Assembly: GCA_002812745.2 (NCBI GenBank)
Contig: NCSJ02000147.1
Span: 38,316 to 102,315 of the forward strand
Length of the DNA: 64,000 nt
Direction of reading: 5' to 3'
Origin: Scytalidium lignicola
Taxonomy: Eukaryota; Ascomycota; Leotiomycetes
Shown in pieces: positions 46,062 to 57,084 of this stretch; the stretch's first letter is position 1; each line of letters opens with the position of its first letter. The position numbers were made by a program, and so were the translations under genes. The notes under the pieces are model-generated. The model saw only the letters and a list, made by a program, of their open reading frames with translations. It was not told the DNA's origin and did no database searches.

Positions 46062-49000
46062 CTAACGTCGAGATTCGTTTAGTCGCCTCTGATGGTACTG
46101 CTCCTCCAACCTTCCCCGTTCATAGTCATACCGATCTTGGTTAGGCTGCTGCGGTTGATATTGCATTCCTAGTAATGGTCCCTGATGTTGAGGTACTTGC
46201 ACATGACTTTGCATCGGCTGTGATGGTGCTGAAGTCACTATCGGGGAGCCATACCGTCCGTCAAAGCTATTGTGCCGTGATCGGTGCAAGGCGTGCGACG
46301 GCGGGTATTGACTTGGTGGTGGCGGAGATGCTGCATGTGTAGAACTCTGGGTGTAGCCAAGCGGTCGATGGCTAGGTTGCTGTGGAGGTGGTTGTGCCTG
46401 ATGCTGCATAGATGGCGTAGGCTGACCATAAGCTCTACTTTCATATCCGCCACTGCCATATGATCGCGAGCTTCCGATTGAGGTCGAGTGTTGATGCATC
46501 TGTGAGGGTTGGCTTTGGGAATAGCTATGTTGAACAGCGCCCGGTTGCTGCTGAACTGGTGCATGCTGTGGCATTGCCTGAGATATAGATTGAGGCTGTG
46601 GTGGACCTGGTTGAGAGGAGTGAGAGGGATGAGAAGAATGAGAGTATCGAGGCTGCATCGAGTGATAAGGACCTGTCTGTGGTGAGTTCCCTGTACTGGA
46701 CTGATGCTGCATCGGATGCGGTTGCCGTGCGTAGTAATCCCGGTCTGAGTTCAAGTCCAGCGGTGACGCAATCTGTTGTCTGGATGGTGGTGCTGGTTGT
46801 GGTGGAGGAGTTGCAGAGTATGGTGATTCCTTCAGTCCGCGCGGGTAAGCACTCGGAGCGGAATGCATATCCTGATGCGAGGACTCATGGCGCAGATGAG
46901 TAGGTTGCTGTGTCGGTGTCATACTTGACGGAGGACCGATAGGCTGTCGAGGCGGTTGAGAGTACATTGGTTGTTGTGGTGGTGAAGGAGTGTGCGACTG
47001 CATTGTCCCAGCAACTTCGCTGACTCTTTTTGGCGGTGGAGGAGTAGGGGTGCTAGGCTCGTCCGAATTAAGGAGTGACATGATATTGGACGTCTTCCTC
47101 ACGGTCTCAACAGGACGAGGCGGCGCAAGAGAGTTAGGAGCGGGTGCCTGTGGTGCCTGCGATGCCTGTGGAGGGGGTTGTGGAGCTGCGTATTTCTCCG
47201 GATTTGGTTGCAGGATATTAATCTGTGGTCGAGATACTTGAGGTGAAGGTGCAGCAGATAACATCTGTGAGCGTCCACCCACATTTTCTGTAATCAAGTT
47301 TCTAACGGATGGAGCAGCGGCTGGAGGCGGAGCTTGTGCAGGTACAGGAGCAGCATTGCGGGGTTGGTATTGTTGAATTGGTATATTGTGTCTTGGTTCT
47401 GGTGGCGGGGGAGGGGCTTGAATGGATACCTCTGGTCGTGAATGCGCAATAATATTAGGATGCAAAGTCTGAGTAGAATACGGCTCGTAACGATGAGGAT
47501 TTGGCATTTCGCTCTCTTGCTTCATCTGAAGCTGGCGTTCTCTTTGCAACTGCTGTTGTAACTGTTGTTGTTGCACTTGCTGTTGTACTTGTTGCTGCTG
47601 TTGCTGCTGTTGTTGTACTTGCTGCTGTTGTGCTTGCTGCTGTTGTGCTTGCTGCTGTTGTGCTTGCTGCTGTTGTGCTTGCTGCTGCTGNTGCTGNTGN
47701 TGCTGNTGNTGCTGTTGCTGTAATTGAAGCTGCTGCTGCTGTAATTGCTGTTGTTGTAGCTGCTGCTGCTCAAGACGTAGCAAAGCCTGCTGTTTTTCAA
47801 ACTCAGCCTCCTTAGCCGCTTGCAATGATCGCTGAGAAGCGGTGGACTCATTCCCAAGAGCTGGTGCAGAATGAACAGTCTGCAGGATTGGTCGGGCACC
47901 AGCCGTATTGAAATATCCAAGTGAGGGGCCGCTCGACCTTGGCTGCTGTGCTAATTGTTGCGGAGGTTGTTGAGTGGATGGAGGTTGAACAGACTTTGAT
48001 GGTATCGGACTAGCTACTGCAGGCGGTGTAATATTCTGAACAACTGCTTGGGCCAATATCGGGAAAGTTTTGGGAACTCCACTGTGCGGCGGCGAAGTAT
48101 GCTGCCTGCTTAAAGACTGTCCTGCAGAAGCCAGGTCTTCTAGTTCCATGCCAGAACCAGGTCGCTGGAGCGATGTCTGTGGTGTATCAAAACGTCTCTT
48201 CGGAATAAAGGTAGTAGGTAGTGGCCCAGTAGACTCTCCTCGTTCTCGCTTCTCATCTGCCTCTCTGGTTATTTCTTCCCAACTCATTTTGCCAGAATCT
48301 ACTTGGCGCTGGTAATAGTTTTTAACCTAGTAGTGTAATCGTTAGCATACTGGCCAATGCAGAAATTTGATAGGTCCTCCCTTACCATTATATGTGTCTT
48401 TGATGTCATATGCTTCGCTATAGCATGCCAGTCAGTCCCGAAATGTCGTAACAGTGCTGGGAAATCGTTTTGCTCGGGAACACTCCAATAACTCGAAGTC
48501 TGTTGCACAGTACGACGATCCTGTTGCGCGTCAGAACCCTGGGTAGGAGGAGCAGACCCTAATCGTTCTCGATTTATAGGGTTTGGTGAAGTTGGATCAT
48601 AGTTAACAGTCATTAATGAACTAGGCCTCTCTATTGGCATAACATATCCAGATCCTGGCATGAAAGAAGTTGTAGGGGTCGGTATTGTAGTAGCGCCGTC
48701 GTACTGGGAAAAGAATCGAGTAGGCTCTGCAGATGCTCGACTTCGGGGCTTCTGTTCAACTGGAGGTATCTGCACGGGTGGTGAAGCAGCTGTAGATAGA
48801 GGTGTAGGGGCAGGTGTGGGTGTTGAAGCAGGCACAGACGCAGCAGCAAGTGGCTGACTGTTTTTAGCTTGCTTTGCAGCCTTCTCTCGGGGTGGGCCAC
48901 GAGCTCTCTTTTTAACGGGCGCTCCATCTAAACTAATATCCGCCTTTGCTGTTGTAGTTGCCTTTCTTCCCGGTGTTGCTGCAGGAGTCCCATTTTCGCT

Positions 49001-51937
49001 GTCACCACCATTTTCGATCGGCCATGTAGGCGCTGCCGCCCGTCTAGGTCGCCTCCTTTCTCCTGTCTCTACTTCTTGACCATCATCTGCCTCACCGTCA
49101 CGCGGAAGGTCGGTTATCGTAACTGTTGGTTTGGCCTTCGCACCAGTGCCTTTAGCTCTTCTACGTCTCTTAGGCTGTTTCTTGAGCTTCTCTTTTAGAT
49201 TTGACGGGTGCTTGACAAGGTAGTAGTGTTGGATACAAGCCTTGTAATCACGATTCGGGAGGGCTTCGGAGATTTTGCCCCATTGCTTGGGGAATTCGAG
49301 ATAATTCTTCTCGAATATCTCTACCTCTTCCCCAGTAAAGTTATCGACCCACTCACCGAACTGTAGCCGGGCGAACGATCTTTCAAACGGGCATCGATGC
49401 GTGTAATCACTATATCGCATCTCCATTCGTTCTTCTTCATCCCAATACTGATCTGGAATTTTGGCTTCCTTTTCACTTGCGTTTTTTGATCTTGAAGCTT
49501 GCTCAGCCTTCTCCTTTGATTCTCTCGCTTCCCGTTCGGATTCGCGGAGGACCCTCTCCATATCATGCTCTGTAGCGAATCTGCTTCCTCTATGGCGTCC
49601 CTCTGGTTTTGTCTCAGTCGCTGGGGTTCCTCTCGATGTGCCTGCTTCTGCCTTTTCAGTCGCCTTCGCAATTTTCTCCCTGCTGCGAACGGCTGTTGGA
49701 TCGTCGGAGAAGTCGGTCCATATGCGGTACTCGAGATATCGCTGTTTCCACAATTGTCTCTCTTTATCTTGTTCTCGCGATCTGCGGTCTTGAGTCTCCC
49801 TCCGTTTCCTTTTCAAATGCTCGTTTACAGCAACGCCAGGAACCATACTCCGGAGAAATGCCTGGTCCTGAAACCAAGGCTTAACGTTGATCGTAGGCAG
49901 GCAGGATAATGGAGGTGTCTTCATCATTCTCCGCACGGCTTCAAGAGATTCTAATCGCTCGGCTTCCGTCATGTCATCCTCGCTCTCAATCATGGGCTCC
50001 ATAAGCGGAGCAGATTTTCTATCCTCTATTGTAACTGCGATATCAGTTCCCGAGCTAACTAGAGCAGCCTCATCGCTAATCTTTTCAGAAGCCGGGCTAT
50101 CGGATATATCCCTTTGGAGCATCGGTACATCCTGAACTTCTTGGCTGGGGTCCGGATTAAATGGAGGCTCGGGTTTTGTGATCTGAGTATCAGATGCGTC
50201 GGCAAGCTGTGGTTCGCCAGTTTCGGCCTTAGGGATATCCAACACTGGGGTAACCTGAGTGCCTTCCATCTCCACATCAACAGCATTCTTGGCTTTAGAG
50301 AGCGCCCACTCCTTCACAAGAGCCAACTTGACTGATGCCTCTTTATCAATAATAGCAGGTCCCACGACAGGTTTCAAGAACATTTCAAAAGATTTCAATC
50401 GTTTCATTATAGGGTCTTCCTCCGAGGCTTTGGCCAACTGATTCTTCACAGTTGCAATCTCTTCTTCGAAGTAGTCATCTCCAAAATCGTCGCCAGAGTC
50501 GGACTCAGGCTCGGACTCACTGCTTTCCAGCACAGGAAGTTTCCGAGGCCTCCTTACAAGAACAGGTTGTCGTCTGTTTAATGGTTCCTTCGGTTTGGCT
50601 TCTGCCGGCTTCTCTGGAACTTTCGGATTGGAGACTTCTTGGGCCTCCTTTTCAAGAGGTGCAACATCTTGTCCAGCTTGGGTTGATGGTTCTGATGGTG
50701 GTATTGCATTTGATGTCGGCGTTTTCGGTCGACTCGGAGCTGAGGCAGGAGAAACCAGTCCCGGATCTGATTTACCTGGGTCGACCGATAGCCTCCTCCC
50801 AGAATAATCCGGGTTTACCCAGGATTTTGACGATACTGAGCCATGTGGCCGAGTCGGGAATGACTGGGGTTCTTTCGTATGCGAACGAGGAGCAGTTGGA
50901 ACTGCTACACCAGGGAGTGGGCCACTTGAAGTAGTACCAGGTGTCGTAGGTGGAAGAGGCTTTGGTGGAGCCGCTTTAGGCGCAACGGGTTGCGGGACAG
51001 TTGGCGGGTTGACAGTTGGGAATGGGGTGGCAGTAGACCCGAACGCAGGAACTTGTGGAGGCGGCGTTGCTGATGGTTCTGTCCGGCGTTCCCATTTGGA
51101 GTCTGGAGACCGGCTGCGGCCCTGTGATCGATGGTGCTCGTCATAGTATCCTCTGCCACGTCCACGAATAGGCGTACCTCTACCTCGCCCATAACCTCCA
51201 TGACCAAATCCTGAAGACGGTCCGGATGTTGGTGACACAGTTAATGGCCCATCCCGTGACCCTCTACGCGGACGATCTGGCTCGCTGGGAGGCTGATCTC
51301 GAGAACCAATATCGCGGTTGCCATAAGGTGGAGGAGAGCGGCCGCGGCCTTGAGGTGATGGTCTCCGTCCTCTAAATCCATCCCGGTCTCTTTCCCTTTC
51401 CCTTTCCCTCTCCCTGTCTCTTTCCCTTTCCCGATCCCGCCAGTCTCGATCGCGACTCCTCTCATCACGATACGATTGGGGCCCACGATCATCCCTTCTG
51501 TCTCTGTAATCACGCTCAATATCGCGACCCCTATCTCGACTATCTTCACGGAACCCCCTTCCCCGACCACGCGGCGGACGACCTCTGAAATCCCCGCGAA
51601 AGCCAAAATCCCCGCGATACTCGCTGCCAAACGTCGAGGCACGCCTTGGGCCGCTAGGAGGATCGATCAGAGCCTTGGGGCCTCTTGGAGGTTCTCTAGA
51701 AGAAAACGGTCGAGATGAATCACGAGTTGATGAGTCTCTGAAGTTGTCTCGATTCGACGCGAAGGCGTTGCTGTTTGACCGCTCAGATATGGACCTGCTT
51801 CGCTCGTCACTGCGTGCTGCAGCGCCTTTATATTGGTCCGAGTCGCGCAAGCCATTATAACGTCCGGGAGATCGGTCTCGTGGGGAGCGGCGGGAGTCAC
51901 CCGAGTCATATGCTTGGTTTCTAGACGACCTGTACAT
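46062..51937 (-). CDS. SNT1: SANT-domain co-repressor subunit SNT1 (NCoR-like)
   Basis: A large nuclear scaffold of the Set3-type histone deacetylase complex, related to animal NCoR/SMRT. Exons 48386-51937 and 46062-48326 (59-bp intron) join in phase to about 1,938 residues. The N-terminal third is Arg/Ser/Gly-rich with RD/RE dipeptides (for example around 51400). An acidic region follows. The first SANT domain is at about residues 860-930 (FPKQWGKISEALPNRDYKACI, preceded by RCPFERSFARLQFGEWVDN). The second SANT (YWSVPEQNDFPALLRHFGTDW) is split by the intron and ends VKNYYQRQVDSG. The C-terminal third is Gln/Pro/Ser-rich with a polyglutamine tract that contains unresolved bases. The ATG at 51937 is the first in frame; the open frame extends upstream without ATG. 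Confidence 0.93.
47546..47771. repeat. CAG/CAA (polyglutamine) tract within SNT1, with ambiguous bases
   Basis: Read on the minus strand this is mostly Gln codons with a block of repeated Gln3-Ala units. N bases at 47691, 47697, 47700, 47706 and 47709 show that copy number or sequence was not resolved. Confidence 0.9.
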
Positions 51938-53038
51938 GACGATGATAGTTAGTAATGAATGTTGCTGTTGCAAAGCAAAGTCGGGAGCAAACTCGCGAGA
52001 GCGCTAACATTCATGATGGAGGGCAATGACCCAGCTTAAAATGTAGAGGCCCTCTAGCTGTTGTATACTCCAATGATGTCGTTATCTTTGTCGTTGTCGT
52101 TGAGATGATGCAGTTTCTCCCAGGGCTGACGGTACGGACCCGACCATCCAAGGACACGGGCGTCAATCGTCAATGCGGCTGCGATACGTGACCCAGGCGA
52201 TCGAGGAGAACGAATGCGGCAAAACGCGTGAATTCGGCGTTCACAGATGGCTTTTTGTCGCCCTGCGCTGCTATGATGGATGGTCTTGTTGAACTTTTTT
52301 TGGGTAGAAGAGCGGCTGAGGAGCGTGATAAGATTCTGGTGTCGAATCCCTCCTTCAAGATCCCGGATGCGGCTAGGTTGGCTGGCGTCTTCGCTTCGAA
52401 AGTCTAACCCAGGCGAGGGGAAGAGCTTAACCGCTTTAAGCCTAAATGCCCCACGCGGAGCGGCTACTCGCTTGCGCTAATAAAATCTGCAGCATCGTTT
52501 TTCTAGAAGCCGAAATCCAGCCCCAAAAGTCTCCGGTTGTCTGCCCCATGTCTCGTGCATCGTCCTGACAAAGAGCAGTGGAACCGTTCTGCACGAAGAA
52601 TAGAGGCGCAACTAGCACAAGGACCATACCATAAAACCCCTCTGTTTCTCCAGAAGAGGTTCNAAAAAAAAGTCTTGTCTTCGGGAAACGACGGTTTTGT
52701 GTTGGTACGCACATTACTTTACAGGCAACTCACCGAGTCACATCCTTAATCTCCCCGCAAAATTTCCATCATTTATACTCATCTGTCTTCTTCGCATCTT
52801 AGCATCTCTATATCGACGAATCAGTGGGAAATGCACTAAAGGTTTAGTAATTTGCCAAGTTCCTAAGCCTTATTATGCAGAATCAGTTTCTACATCAGAC
52901 AAAGAAACTTGGCCATTTAGTTTACTATCATAACATTGTTGAAGGAAGGAAGAATAAATACTAGCATGTTTGCTCGTCTTTTTTCCCCTCTATCTAAGTT
53001 CTTTCTTTAATTCTATTCATTCATCCTCCGAACGAGCT
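51938..53038. promoter_or_regulatory. Divergent SNT1 / deoxyhypusine synthase upstream region
   Basis: No supported gene in 1.1 kb. It contains an N at 52663 beside an A run. A pyrimidine-rich stretch (about 52976-53010) lies just before the deoxyhypusine synthase ATG, as is common in fungal promoters. Confidence 0.45.
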
Positions 53039-54248
53039 ATGGCTTCTCCTTCCAAGACCTCCAGCGCGGTGCCTGAATCAGTCACCAATGCCGTACTCGT
53101 GGCCTCTGACGAGATGCCAGAAGGCTCACAAAAGGTGGAAGAGCTAGATTTCAATAAATTATCTGGTAGGCCCGTGACTGTGGATGACTTGATTTCTGGC
53201 ATGAACCATATGGGATTCCAAGCCTCCTCCATTGGTGAAGCAGTGAGGATAATCAATGATATGGTAAGATTTGTCTCTCTCTGATTCTCAACCCTGTGCA
53301 CAGCCTTAACATCTACATAGAGAGCATGGAGGGACCCAGAAACTGGAGACAAGACGACAATATTTCTCGGCTACACATCCAACCTTATCTCCTCGGGCCT
53401 AAGAGGAACATTCCGGTATCTTGTTCAGCATAAGCATGTCTCGGCCATCGTTACAACCGCTGGAGGCATTGAAGAGGATTTTATCAAGTGTCTAGGAGAC
53501 ACTTACATGGGTGCATTTAGTACCCCCGGTGCCGAGTTGCGCAAGAAGGGCTTGAACCGAATCGGGAACCTCATTGTTCCAAACAGCAACTACTGCGCCT
53601 TTGAAGATTGGGTAGTTCCAATCCTAGACACCATGCTTGAGGAACAGGAAGCTAGCAAAGGTACTGAAGATGAGATCAATTGGACCCCTTCAAAGGTCAT
53701 CCACCGGCTCGGGAAGGAGATCAATAATGAACGATCAGTCTACTATTGGGCCTACAAAAATAACATCCCGGTGTTTTGTCCAGCACTGACAGACGGAAGT
53801 CTCGGTGACATGCTGTATTTTCATACTTTCAAAGCGTCTCCGAGGCAGTTGAAGATCGATATTGTGGAGGATATCCGGAAGATTAACACGATAGCCGTGA
53901 GAGCAAAGAGAGCAGGAATGATTATCCTCGGAGGCGGAATTATAAAGCATCATATCGCCAACGCATGTTTAATGAGGAATGGTGCTGAGAGCGCGGTGTA
54001 CATCAACACTGCGCAGGAATTTGATGGCAGTGATGCTGGTGCTAGGCCAGACGAGGCAGTCAGCTGGGGTAAGATTAAAGTTGGCGCTGATAGTGTTAAG
54101 GTACATTTCTCTCTCAATTAATCGCACCCGAAAATTTACTCCTGGGGCCCTCCGCCAGTGCTAACACACTCTTTAGGTATATGTGGAAGCCACCGCCTGC
54201 TTCCCCTTGATCGTTGCGGCAACTTTTGCGAAATATAGTCAGCCGTAA
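53039..54248 (+). CDS. DYS1: Deoxyhypusine synthase
   Basis: The enzyme uses NAD and spermidine to convert one lysine of eIF5A to deoxyhypusine, the first step of hypusine formation, in the cytosol. Exons 53039-53263, 53321-54100 and 54177-54248 join in phase to 358 residues. Signatures: [48 protein letters not shown], the active-site lysine in [18 protein letters not shown], and [20 protein letters not shown]. The end [16 protein letters not shown] comes from the last short exon. The length and all catalytic segments fit the family. Confidence 0.97.
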
Positions 54249-54445
54249 AGATAAAATAAAAAGTCATAGAAGGTTCGAAGTTCAATTTTTGTTAGATACA
54301 TGAGGGACCAATCTCAATATGAGTTACAAAAGAGCAAATCTGGCGTTCTAATTCCGAGCCATCTTGCCGAACAACTCATCATCATCAACGGCCAACCAGC
54401 GTGTGTAAAAAAAAAAATCAAAAGTTCAATTTAACTTAAATTAAA

Positions 54446-54477
54446 TTGAGTTGAGTTTACCTTAAAACTCAACTCAA
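54446..54477. repeat. 13-bp perfect inverted repeat with 6-base loop
   Basis: TTGAGTTGAGTTT (54446-54458) and AAACTCAACTCAA (54465-54477) are exact reverse complements. The region sits about 200 bp after the deoxyhypusine synthase stop and could be a transposon foldback or a transcript-end hairpin. Confidence 0.85.
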
Positions 54478-54534
54478 ACTCAAACAGCCCCAACGTATAA
54501 TTTTCATAGTTTAATGATATGGAAATTATTCAAT

Positions 54535-54570
54535 AGGTGGTGAAATAGGTGGCGAAATAAGTGGCAAAAT
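54535..54570. repeat. Degenerate 12-mer repeated three times
   Basis: AGGTGGTGAAAT, AGGTGGCGAAAT and AAGTGGCAAAAT follow one another directly. Confidence 0.8.
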
Positions 54571-55279
54571 AGCTCAGATAGCTAGAAAGGTGGCTAATGA
54601 TACTAACCAATATACCAACCCTGAATAGGAATAATGCTTGGGTCAACTCCATTTAACTTGGTGGTTAGATCCTGGCTAAAGAGGCGCTGTCCATGGACTC
54701 AGAAGATATGGTCTGGGGGAAATGGATGTAGTTTAGGGGAACCAAGGCTATAATTAGTAGATAGATGGACGATCTAATAAATGCCAAAAANTTTTTTTGT
54801 CGTTTCCTTTACCGTTATTTGAATTTTGTGGTTTTGTTTCAGAATTGCTTGTGAGTTTTGGGGTTTTCGGTGGTCGATGGCAAACTATCCGACTAAGCTC
54901 AGCACCTCTTTGGTTAGGAACATCGTGCATTAAGAGCAGCAAGAAAAGTGAAATCCCAAGATATGTAGTTTTAAAGTATATTATTATATACAAATCATGA
55001 AATTTCAAAATACCAACATAAAAGACGACCCCATTACTCCAAGATCTTATCGAAGTAAGGCAATAGAAATCGTAATTTTGATCAAGCAAAGGAGAAAGAA
55101 AATGAAGAGAATTTTTGATAATAGGACTCCATCCTATCACTAGATGAGAAACTTAGGCTTTGTCTTTTCGAAACCAAAGAAATGGTTACCTATTCCAAAT
55201 TATCATTCATGCTATGTTAGCGGGACCAGACGTTCACCCGCTACAGCGACTTCACACCTATAGAACTCGATAGGGACTT

Positions 55280-56683
55280 ATGAGCGATAAAAATATCGAG
55301 ATGGAAGAGGAGGATATCTTTGAAGAAAGCCGCTATCCGGATCAGAGACGTCACCTATACCATAGCTACATCTCTCCACTTCAAAGTAACTTTCTTTGGA
55401 TTGTGAACAGCTCGTTGGCAATAAACTCCTACGAACCCCTTCAGGAGTCAAGACATAACTCAACGATAATGGAGAAATCTCGCAAAAGCACTCCGCATCA
55501 CGCTTCCTCGGCAAATGCAGAGAAGCAAGCGTTCAAAGCTGATACCTACGGCCTCGACATGTTAGTTGCTGCAGCACTCGGACAAGATCCTCCAGTTGAG
55601 AAAAGTTTTGAAGCATCCAAGAAAAGTCCTGCATCCACAATAACCGAAGAAGATATCAAGGAAGGAATGGGTGGCGTTCCGATGGTTCGAACTTCAAATG
55701 TGCTCTTGCCTTTTGCGGACAGACCGTTGCTCTTCGTTCCTTACAAGGAAAAGGGCACGCAGGTTCATTCACAGAAACAGATTGGAAACCACAACGAAAT
55801 TCCTCGAAGTGGTTTGGCAAATATAGCACAGGCTGCCGAAGAAGAACCTCCATTCAGAATGAGAAACACTGAAGAAGGTTCCCTTAGACAGGAGCACTTA
55901 GGCGCTATGGATTATAGTAATCCAGCACTGTCAACAGCACAGCAGAGCCGGGTCCCAAAGAGGCGCCACGCTGCCATCGACTCGCATCCCACCAGCAATG
56001 ATCAAAATGGATTCACTGTAGGACACGGTAGCGACAATAGCCAGACTATGCATGATGACTCTCCTACCGACCAGAATTCACTGAGGAAACGAAGAAAAGT
56101 AGAAATACCAGCAATCAATGCACAAGGAACTAAACCCGATAAAGAAGTGGAAGCAGTAATGGATCCAATGAAACGCAAAATGGACCATGAAATAAGACAA
56201 AGGGAATATAACGCTGCTATTGCAGCAAAGCGGAGAAAAGGCGATGACGACGTGTACACAGGTCTCAAAAACTTCAAAGGTCCACAACGAGGATGGAATG
56301 GGGAACATCCAGCCATATTTCGACAGACTTTGTATGCACGTGAAGATCTCAGACGACGACAACTTCAAGGACAGCTTGCCAGGAAAAAGGCTGCCGAAGA
56401 ACAGGATGCGAGGAAGAAAAATGGTGCTGCAAACAATTCACTGCTTCAACTGCCGACACGGACAGATAGGGAGTATGAAGAGTGGTTTGGACAGGCCATG
56501 TCATTGCGCGAGATCAATAGGATCCAGACTATGGATGCGGTCCAGCAGGTCGAGGAAGATGCTCATAGATTTATGATGTCTAGACCATTTGATCATCACC
56601 AGATTGGTCTTCAGGCTCGTAGAGAGAAGAAGGCCGCTGATTCAGCTCGGAACAGCAAGGAAAGTAGTCGAAGAGTGAAATAA
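55280..56683 (+). CDS. Uncharacterised charged protein, probably nuclear
   Basis: A single open exon of 467 codons. I do not recognise a domain. The middle is hydrophilic and probably disordered, with a nuclear-localisation-like LRKRRKVEIP (near residue 270). The C-terminal third is strongly helical and basic (QREYNAAIAAKRRKGDDDVY, LRRRQLQGQLARKKAAEEQD, DREYEEWFGQAMSLREINRI), compatible with a coiled coil that binds nucleic acid or a nuclear complex. The first ATG is at 55280, but residues before the ATG at 55469 (MEKSRKSTPHHASS) look less protein-like, so the shorter start is a real alternative. Codon use and the absence of lesions support a genuine gene. It lies in tandem with CWC27. Confidence 0.75.
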   Translation: MSDKNIEMEEEDIFEESRYPDQRRHLYHSYISPLQSNFLWIVNSSLAINSYEPLQESRHNSTIMEKSRKSTPHHASSANAEKQAFKADTYGLDMLVAAALGQDPPVEKSFEASKKSPASTITEEDIKEGMGGVPMVRTSNVLLPFADRPLLFVPYKEKGTQVHSQKQIGNHNEIPRSGLANIAQAAEEEPPFRMRNTEEGSLRQEHLGAMDYSNPALSTAQQSRVPKRRHAAIDSHPTSNDQNGFTVGHGSDNSQTMHDDSPTDQNSLRKRRKVEIPAINAQGTKPDKEVEAVMDPMKRKMDHEIRQREYNAAIAAKRRKGDDDVYTGLKNFKGPQRGWNGEHPAIFRQTLYAREDLRRRQLQGQLARKKAAEEQDARKKNGAANNSLLQLPTRTDREYEEWFGQAMSLREINRIQTMDAVQQVEEDAHRFMMSRPFDHHQIGLQARREKKAADSARNSKESSRRVK

Positions 56684-57084
56684 GAGGTCAACAATAATTG
56701 GTGGAGGACAAAGTGACAGCATAACTGTAAAATGTATAGTAAGGAACCTCATGGTCTATCTATGGAGGTACGATTGAGGCTGGCTAAAGCGCTCACATCG
56801 GAATGCACCGTTAATAGGGGACACACAAGTCTCAGAATCAATTGCTTAGTTTTAGTAAATACAAAATCAATTAACTAATTAGGAAGATTGTGAGTGCAAG
56901 TGATCCCATTTGTTAAAATTGATGCCTTGAAAACCAGGCATTAAAAGATTGCAGCTCCTACCAAATATGGCCTGCCGAAATCTTGTTCTAAGTTGGTTTG
57001 GGGGAAACCTTCCAACAGACCTTGAGCTACGGTTTAGCATTCCAGAGCCTCGATTAAAACTAGGATCCTCTAGATACAAAGGCC
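56684..57084. other. Short intergenic / 5' leader of the cyclophilin gene
   Basis: No gene recognised; it joins the 3' end of the charged-protein gene to the CWC27 start. Confidence 0.5.

Larger units (their letters stand above)
54249..55279. other. Repeat-bearing intergenic region, about 1 kb
   Basis: No gene recognised. It holds a hairpin and a short tandem repeat (listed separately) and an N at 54791 beside a T run. Confidence 0.45.

Noticed and set aside
45771..46082. 103-codon ATG frame overlapping the SNT1 3' end
   Set aside because: Pro/Asn-rich without domain; the overlap with the SNT1 stop region makes it unlikely.
47501..47815. Long Ala/Val frame opposite the SNT1 polyglutamine tract
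   Set aside because: A shadow of the CAG repeat on the other strand.
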